Notes under the pieces: model-generated | Told to the model about the DNA's origin: nothing | What the model saw: only the letters and a program-made list of their open reading frames with translations | The model's database searches: none | Position numbers and translations under genes: made by a program | In this document: positions 59,315-64,000 of the stretch, piece after piece | How positions within the stretch are numbered: the first letter of the stretch is position 1 | Layout of the letters: each line of letters begins with the position of its first letter | From: Actinotalea subterranea | GTDB lineage: Bacteria > Actinomycetota > Actinomycetes > Actinomycetales > Cellulomonadaceae | Assembly: GCF_008364845.1 (NCBI RefSeq) | Contig: NZ_VTTP01000003.1 | Location: 434,001-498,000 of the forward strand | Direction of reading: 5' to 3' | DNA: 64,000 nucleotides

Positions 59315-59343
59315 CTACGCGTCCGTAGCCTACGCTGACGTAA
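59315..59343. promoter_or_regulatory. tandem palindrome upstream of the 2-oxoacid dehydrogenase operon
   Basis: CTACG-4-CGTAG (59315-59328) is followed, 15 bases on, by CTACG-4-CGTAA (59330-59343). The pair lies about 53-80 bases before the E1alpha GTG and looks like two adjacent dimer sites of one repressor. The regulator is not in the window. Confidence 0.6.
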
Positions 59344-59395
59344 GTTCGCGGGCCCTGCCCCGAGCGCTCCTGGCCGTCACCCGGAAGGACCCTGC

Positions 59396-60523
59396 GTGAA
59401 CGAGCCCGACCTCGTCCAGCTCCTCACCCCGACCGGGGAGCGGCTGGACCACCCGGACTACAGCCCGCGCGTCGCGCACCTCGACCCCGAGGCCCTGCGC
59501 GGCCTGTACCGAGACATGGTGCTCGCGCGGCGCTTCGACACCGAGGCCACGGCGCTCCAGCGCCAGGGCGAGCTCGGTCTCTTCCCCCCGGCCCTCGGCC
59601 AGGAGGCCGCGCAGGTCGGCTCCGGCCGCGCCCTCGCGCCGCAGGACTACGCGTTCCCCTCCTACCGCGAGCACGGCGTCGCGCACACCCGCGGTGTCGA
59701 CCTCGTCGACGTGCTGCGCCAGTTCCGCGGCATCGACCACGGTGGCTGGGACCCGCGCGCGCACAACTTCCACCTCTACACGCTCGTCATCGGCTCGCAC
59801 ACGCTGCACGCCACGGGCTACGCGATGGGCGTCCAGCGCGACGGCGCCGTCGGCACGGGCGACCCCGCGCGGGACACCGCCGTGATCGCCTACTTCGGCG
59901 ACGGCGCGACCTCCCAGGGCGACACCAACGAGGCGTTCGTGTTCGCCGCCGTCAACAACGCACCCCTCGTGCTGTTCTGCCAGAACAACCAGTGGGCCAT
60001 CTCGGAGTCGACCGACAAGCAGTCGCGCGTCCCGATCGTCGAGCGCGGCAAGGGGTTCGGCGTCCCGAGCGTCCGCGTCGACGGCAACGACGTCCTCGCC
60101 TGCTACGCGGTCACGTCGGAGGCGCTCGAGCGCGCACGGTCCGGCAACGGCCCCACCTTCATCGAGGCGTACACGTACCGCATGGGCGCGCACACCACGT
60201 CCGACGACCCGACGCGCTACCGCTCCGCCGCCGAGGAGGAGGCGTGGCGCCGTCGGGACCCGATCGACCGCCTGCGGCTGCACCTCGAGGCGACCGGCGA
60301 GCTCGGCCAGGACTTCCTCGACGAGCTCGCCGCCGCCGGGGACGCCCTGGGCGTCCGCCTGCGTGCGGAGGTCAAGGCCATGCAGGCCCCGGCGACGAGC
60401 ACGATGTTCGAGCACGTGTACGCGGGCGCGCACTCCGTCGTCGAGGCGGAGCGTGCCTGGTTCGAGGAGTACGAGGCATCGTTCACCGACGCACCGGCGA
60501 GCACCGCGGGGGCCACCCGATGA
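59396..60523 (+). CDS. 2-oxoacid dehydrogenase E1 component, alpha subunit
   Basis: A 375-residue thiamine-diphosphate subunit from GTG 59396. The diphosphate-binding motif is GDGATSQGDTNEAFVFAAVNN, and the phosphorylation-loop-like RMGAHTTSDDPTRYR is present. It pairs with the E1beta gene downstream (overlap ATGA) to decarboxylate a 2-oxo acid. A branched-chain or pyruvate substrate cannot be decided from sequence; the subunit layout is found in both PdhAB and BkdAB. Confidence 0.92.
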   Translation: MNEPDLVQLLTPTGERLDHPDYSPRVAHLDPEALRGLYRDMVLARRFDTEATALQRQGELGLFPPALGQEAAQVGSGRALAPQDYAFPSYREHGVAHTRGVDLVDVLRQFRGIDHGGWDPRAHNFHLYTLVIGSHTLHATGYAMGVQRDGAVGTGDPARDTAVIAYFGDGATSQGDTNEAFVFAAVNNAPLVLFCQNNQWAISESTDKQSRVPIVERGKGFGVPSVRVDGNDVLACYAVTSEALERARSGNGPTFIEAYTYRMGAHTTSDDPTRYRSAAEEEAWRRRDPIDRLRLHLEATGELGQDFLDELAAAGDALGVRLRAEVKAMQAPATSTMFEHVYAGAHSVVEAERAWFEEYEASFTDAPASTAGATR

Positions 60524-61593
60524 GCACAGCGACCACCACGGCTGCGGCCGGCACCTCGACGGGCTCGCACGCCGCGCCTGCGACGGGGCCGAGCACGTCC
60601 ACCGTCCAGCGCCTCACGCTCGCCAAGGCCATCAACGTCGGCCTTCGGGCCTCGCTCGAGCAGGACCCCAAGGTCATGCTCATGGGCGAGGACATCGGGC
60701 AGCTCGGCGGCGTCTTCCGCGTCACCGACGGCCTGCAGAAGGACTTCGGCCCCGACCGTGTCGTCGACACGCCCCTGGCCGAGTCCGGCATCGTCGGCAC
60801 CGCGATCGGCCTCGCCCTGCGCGGCTACCGCCCCGTCTGCGAGATCCAGTTCGACGGGTTCATCTTCCCCGCGTTCGACCAGATCACCACGCAGCTCGCC
60901 AAGATGCACTACCGCTCGCGCGGCCGCCTGTCGCTGCCCGTCGTCATCCGCGTGCCCTACGGCGGCGGCATCGGCGCGGTCGAGCACCACAGCGAGTCGC
61001 CCGAGGTGCTCTTCGCGCACACCGCCGGCCTGCGCGTGGTCTCCCCGGCCACCCCGGCCGACGCGTTCACGATGATCCAGGAGGCCATCGCCTCACCGGA
61101 CCCCGTCCTCTTCTTCGAGCCCAAGGGCCGCTACTGGGACAAGGGCGACGTCGACCTCAGCCACGCGTACGGCACGTCCGACGCCGCGGGCCTCGACCAC
61201 GCCCGCATCGCCCGGCCCGGGACCGACCTCACGCTCGTCGCCTACGGGCCCACGGTCGCGACCGCCCTGCGCGCCGCCGACGCCGCGGCCGCCGACGGGA
61301 CGAGCATCGAGGTCGTCGACCTGCGGACCATCTCACCCCTGGACACCGACACCGTCGCCGAGTCGGTGCGCCGGACCGGACGGTGCGTCGTCGTGCACGA
61401 GGCGCCCGTGCTCTACGGGACCGGTGCCGAGGTCGCGGCCCGCATCAGCGAGGCGTGCTTCTTCCACCTCGAGGCCCCCGTGCTGCGCGTCGGCGGCTTC
61501 CACAGCCCCTACCCGGTCGCACGGCTCGAGCACGAGTACCTGCCGAGCCTCGACCGCGTGCTCGACGCCGTGGACCGCGCGCTCGCGGTCTGA
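60520..61593 (+). CDS. 2-oxoacid dehydrogenase E1 component, beta subunit
   Basis: A 357-residue protein from ATG 60520, with an Ala/Thr-rich tail of 30 residues before the conserved LTLAKAINVGLRASL. GEDIGQLGGVFRVTDGL, DTPLAESGIVGTAIGLAL and QIT TQLAKMHYRS-type contacts of the beta subunit are present, with the C-terminal lobe beginning TDLTLVAYGP. With the preceding alpha subunit it forms the E1 heterotetramer. Start and stop overlaps show operon coupling to the alpha gene; 42 bases separate it from E2. Confidence 0.93.
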   Translation: MSTATTTAAAGTSTGSHAAPATGPSTSTVQRLTLAKAINVGLRASLEQDPKVMLMGEDIGQLGGVFRVTDGLQKDFGPDRVVDTPLAESGIVGTAIGLALRGYRPVCEIQFDGFIFPAFDQITTQLAKMHYRSRGRLSLPVVIRVPYGGGIGAVEHHSESPEVLFAHTAGLRVVSPATPADAFTMIQEAIASPDPVLFFEPKGRYWDKGDVDLSHAYGTSDAAGLDHARIARPGTDLTLVAYGPTVATALRAADAAAADGTSIEVVDLRTISPLDTDTVAESVRRTGRCVVVHEAPVLYGTGAEVAARISEACFFHLEAPVLRVGGFHSPYPVARLEHEYLPSLDRVLDAVDRALAV

Positions 61594-61635
61594 CAGCACC
61601 CCGAAGCCCCATCACCGTCCCACCCGAGGAGCACC

Positions 61636-63135
61636 GTGCCCAGGTACGAGCAGTTCCGGCTTCCCGACGCCGGAGAGGGCCTGACCGAGGCTGAGATCGT
61701 CGAGTGGCACGTCGCCGTCGGCGACACCGTGCAGATCAACCAGACGATCGTCGAGATCGAGACGGCCAAGTCGCTCGTCGAGCTGCCCTGCCCGTACGAG
61801 GGCGTCGTCACCGCGCTGCTCGCGGAGCCGGGCACGACCGTCGAGGTCGGCACCCCGATCATCACCGTCGACACCGACCCGACGGGTGCGTCCGGCGCAA
61901 GCGAGGCGACGCCGGAGCCCGCCACGGCCGCTGCGGCACCCGCCGCGGACGGTCAGGCGGACTCGGGTGCGAGCGGCGCGGTCCTCGTGGGCTACGGCGT
62001 CACGGGCCACAGCGCCGCGCGCCGTCCCCGTCGAGCGGTCGAGGCCGCGGGCGCGGCTCCCGCCGGTCCGACGACGACCACCTCTGCGCCCGTCGCCGTG
62101 CCCGCCGCCACGGCAGCGGTCGTCGACCGACCGGGCACGCCGTCGGCCCCGTCCGCGGCATCCCCTGCCGCCACCGCTCCGGTCGCGACGGCTCCCGCCG
62201 CCGCTGGCCCGGCGGCCACGAGGGGGGCGAGCCCGGTGCTCGCCAAGCCTCCCGTGCGCAAGCTCGCCAAGGACCTCGGCGTGGACCTCGCGACCGTCCG
62301 GCCGACCGGCCCCGGCGGCATCGTGACGCGTGAGGACGTGCTGGCCACGTCGTCGGGCAACCAGGCCGAGACCCTCGCCACGTACGCGGGCGACGACCAG
62401 CCGTGGCTCGCGTCGGGCACGGTCACGCAAGACGGCCGCGTGACGCGCGTGCCCGTGCGGTCGGTGCGCAAGCGCACCGCGGAGGCCATGGTCGCGAGCG
62501 CCTTCACGGCCCCGCACGTCTCGGTGTTCCACACGGTCGACGTGACCAAGACGATGCGCCTGGTCGCGCGCCTGCGCGAGGACCGGGAGTTCGCGGACGT
62601 GCGCGTCACGCCCCTGCTCATCGCCGCGAAGGCGCTCCTGCTCGCGGTGCGCAGGCACCCGGAGGTCAACGCGTCGTGGATCGACGAGACCCAGGAGATC
62701 GTCTACAAGCACTACGTGAACCTCGGCATCGCGGCCCAGACGCCGCGCGGCCTCATCGTGCCCAACGTCAAGGACGCGCACCGGATGAGCCTGCACGACC
62801 TCGCGGTCGCGCTCGCGGACCTCACGGCGACGGCGCGCTCGGGCCGGACCACGCCGACGGCCATGTCGGACGGCACCATCACGATCACCAACGTCGGGGT
62901 CTTCGGCATCGACACGGGCACGCCCATCCTCAACCCGGGTGAGTCCGCGATCCTCGCGTTCGGGGCGATCCGCCAGCAGCCGTGGGTCCACAAGGGCAAG
63001 ATCAAGATCCGCCACGTGACGCAGCTCGCGCTGTCGTTCGACCACCGGCTGGTCGACGGCGGCCTGGGCTCACGCTTCCTGGCCGACGTCGCCGCGGTGC
63101 TCGAGGAGCCCGGTCAGGGACTCGTCTTGGGCTGA
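61636..63135 (+). CDS. dihydrolipoamide acyltransferase (E2) of a 2-oxoacid dehydrogenase complex
   Basis: A 499-residue protein from GTG 61636. One lipoyl domain (1-80) carries the lipoylated lysine in [10 protein letters not shown] (residue about 43). A Pro/Ala/Thr-rich linker is followed by the E1/E3-binding domain (about 200-240, [22 protein letters not shown]) and the catalytic acyltransferase domain with [11 protein letters not shown] near the C-terminus. It moves the acyl group to CoA. E3 is not encoded here. A 19-base tandem repeat lies across the stop. Confidence 0.94.
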   Translation: MPRYEQFRLPDAGEGLTEAEIVEWHVAVGDTVQINQTIVEIETAKSLVELPCPYEGVVTALLAEPGTTVEVGTPIITVDTDPTGASGASEATPEPATAAAAPAADGQADSGASGAVLVGYGVTGHSAARRPRRAVEAAGAAPAGPTTTTSAPVAVPAATAAVVDRPGTPSAPSAASPAATAPVATAPAAAGPAATRGASPVLAKPPVRKLAKDLGVDLATVRPTGPGGIVTREDVLATSSGNQAETLATYAGDDQPWLASGTVTQDGRVTRVPVRSVRKRTAEAMVASAFTAPHVSVFHTVDVTKTMRLVARLREDREFADVRVTPLLIAAKALLLAVRRHPEVNASWIDETQEIVYKHYVNLGIAAQTPRGLIVPNVKDAHRMSLHDLAVALADLTATARSGRTTPTAMSDGTITITNVGVFGIDTGTPILNPGESAILAFGAIRQQPWVHKGKIKIRHVTQLALSFDHRLVDGGLGSRFLADVAAVLEEPGQGLVLG

Positions 63136-63167
63136 CGCCACGAGCGGGGGCTGACGCCGCGAGCGGG
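63130..63167. repeat. 19-base tandem duplication across the E2 stop
   Basis: Two copies (63130-63148 and 63149-63167) differ at one base. The first includes the E2 stop codon, the second lies in the short gap before the convergent gene. Confidence 0.6.
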
Positions 63168-63185
63168 GCACCACCGGCACGCCCG

Positions 63186-64000
63186 TCACCAGTTCTTGGT
63201 CTGGCCCCCGCCGAGGTCGCCCTCTTCCTCCTGACGTTGCCGCTCGGCCTCCGCCTCGGCCTCGGAGTTGCGCTGGTCGAGCTCCTGCTGGCGGCGCTCC
63301 TCCTCGGCGTCGGAGTCGCCCTGGTCGGGGTTCTCCTCGGGCTCGGCCTGCTGCTCCGCCTGCTCCTGCTTGTCCTCGAGTCGCTGCTCGGACTCCTGCT
63401 CCTGCTGCTGCTCCTCCTCGGACTGCTCCTCGTCCTCGCACTCCCCGCGGGTCGCGAGCGCGGTCTCGTAGTCGAGGGCCGCCCATGAGGCGTAGCTCTT
63501 GGCCTCCTCGCGGAGCTCCTCCGACGTCGAGTCGCCCCACGGCGACCCGATCGGGTACGGCGTTCCCGCGGCCTCGTGCGCCGCGGCCTCGGCGGCCCAG
63601 TCGAGTCGGAGCTGGGACTCCTCCATCTCCCCGTCGCCCATGAGCTCGTAGGTGACGGCGAGGTTGATCGCGACGAGGCAGCGCTGCTCGGGGTCGTCGG
63701 GCACCGCCTCGAGCGCGTCTTCGAGGAGGAACACGCCGAGCTCGGGGTCGCCGTCGGCGGTGAACGTGGTGCCGAGGTTGTAGGGGGCCTTCCAGCGTTC
63801 GGTCACGTTCGTCCACTTGAGCCACAGGAAGCCGAGGGTCGCGCCGCCGTAGCCGCCGTCGCGGTACTGCGCCTGCGCGGTGCCGGCGACCGCGTTGAGG
63901 AGCGCCACGTGGGCACCGAAGACGAAGACGCCGAGCCAGACGGGCAGCGCCGCCCACACGAGGAGCCGGCGCCGACGCCGCCGCTGCTGCTCGGGGGTGC
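63186..64000 (-). CDS. TPR-like membrane protein with acidic coiled tail (partial, N-terminus beyond window)
   Basis: The frame enters from the right edge and stops at 63186; at least 271 residues are visible. After a basic stretch there is one membrane span (LLVWAALPVWLGVFVFGAHVALL), then about 110 residues resembling tetratricopeptide repeats (YNLGTTFTADGDPELGVFLLEDAL and INLAVTYELMGDGEMEES). The last 90 residues are a highly charged Glu/Gln/Asp coiled coil. A GTG at 63959 would be an internal start. Such proteins often sit in MoxR/DUF58/VWA operons, but those genes would lie outside the window. Confidence 0.7.
   Translation of the reverse strand, partial: TPEQQRRRRRRLLVWAALPVWLGVFVFGAHVALLNAVAGTAQAQYRDGGYGGATLGFLWLKWTNVTERWKAPYNLGTTFTADGDPELGVFLLEDALEAVPDDPEQRCLVAINLAVTYELMGDGEMEESQLRLDWAAEAAAHEAAGTPYPIGSPWGDSTSEELREEAKSYASWAALDYETALATRGECEDEEQSEEEQQQEQESEQRLEDKQEQAEQQAEPEENPDQGDSDAEEERRQQELDQRNSEAEAEAERQRQEEEGDLGGGQTKNW

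Overview
The window is chromosomal DNA of a very high-GC actinobacterium. Codon third positions are almost all G or C, GTG starts and 1-4 base stop/start overlaps are common, many genes look leaderless, and haem is made by the actinobacterial coproporphyrin route. Together with the gene set this suggests Micrococcales, probably Cellulomonas or a close relative; that placement is inference. I see no rRNA, tRNA, IS element, prophage or CRISPR array.

Layout. 1-1629: 5' part of a flippase-like membrane protein with a kinase-like domain. 2013-8142: nitrite assimilation and sirohaem block (nirB, nirD, cysG-type fusion, hemD fused to a winged helix, sirohydrochlorin chelatase), every junction overlapping by a few bases. 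8228-8754: Phd/RelE-type toxin-antitoxin pair. 8765-12969: diguanylate cyclase, CPBP protease-like protein, ABC-2 exporter. 13117-14721: release factor 3 with a long leader. 14776-18186: csoR-copZ-copA copper efflux. 18305-24982: membrane protein, DksA-like protein, an unusual P450-like/isocitrate-lyase fusion divergent from an ArsR regulator with a shared palindrome, a GH13 enzyme and an Eis-like acetyltransferase.

25070-35779 is a nearly complete haem pathway. Eight genes run leftward (hemE, cgoX, chdC, cpfC, hemC, hemD, hemB, hemL) and hemA runs rightward from a 48-base shared promoter gap. Together they go from glutamyl-tRNA to haem, lacking only a coproporphyrinogen dehydrogenase. With the sirohaem block the window holds two different uroporphyrinogen-III synthases, one beside each branch.

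35797-41326: methylmalonate-semialdehyde dehydrogenase, a large LuxR-type regulator and an MFS transporter. 41289-46537: a possibly damaged toxin-antitoxin pair, a sortase-anchored surface protein with a glycine-rich head, an RDD protein with a repetitive Pro/Gln/Tyr tail, and a Phd/PIN pair. 46560-48074: purB. 48320-50316: a secreted NucA/NucB-type DNase followed with a one-base overlap by a SUKH/SMI1 protein, the arrangement of a toxin-immunity pair. 50845-54087: EamA permease and GH36 alpha-galactosidase. 54261-57724: a WXG100-like helical protein, a helical protein fused to an alpha/beta hydrolase, and two unknown membrane-anchored proteins; a candidate exported-effector cassette. 57681-63135: holin-like membrane protein, hisC, and a three-gene 2-oxoacid dehydrogenase operon (E1alpha, E1beta, E2) behind a tandem palindrome. 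The window ends inside a leftward TPR-type membrane protein gene.
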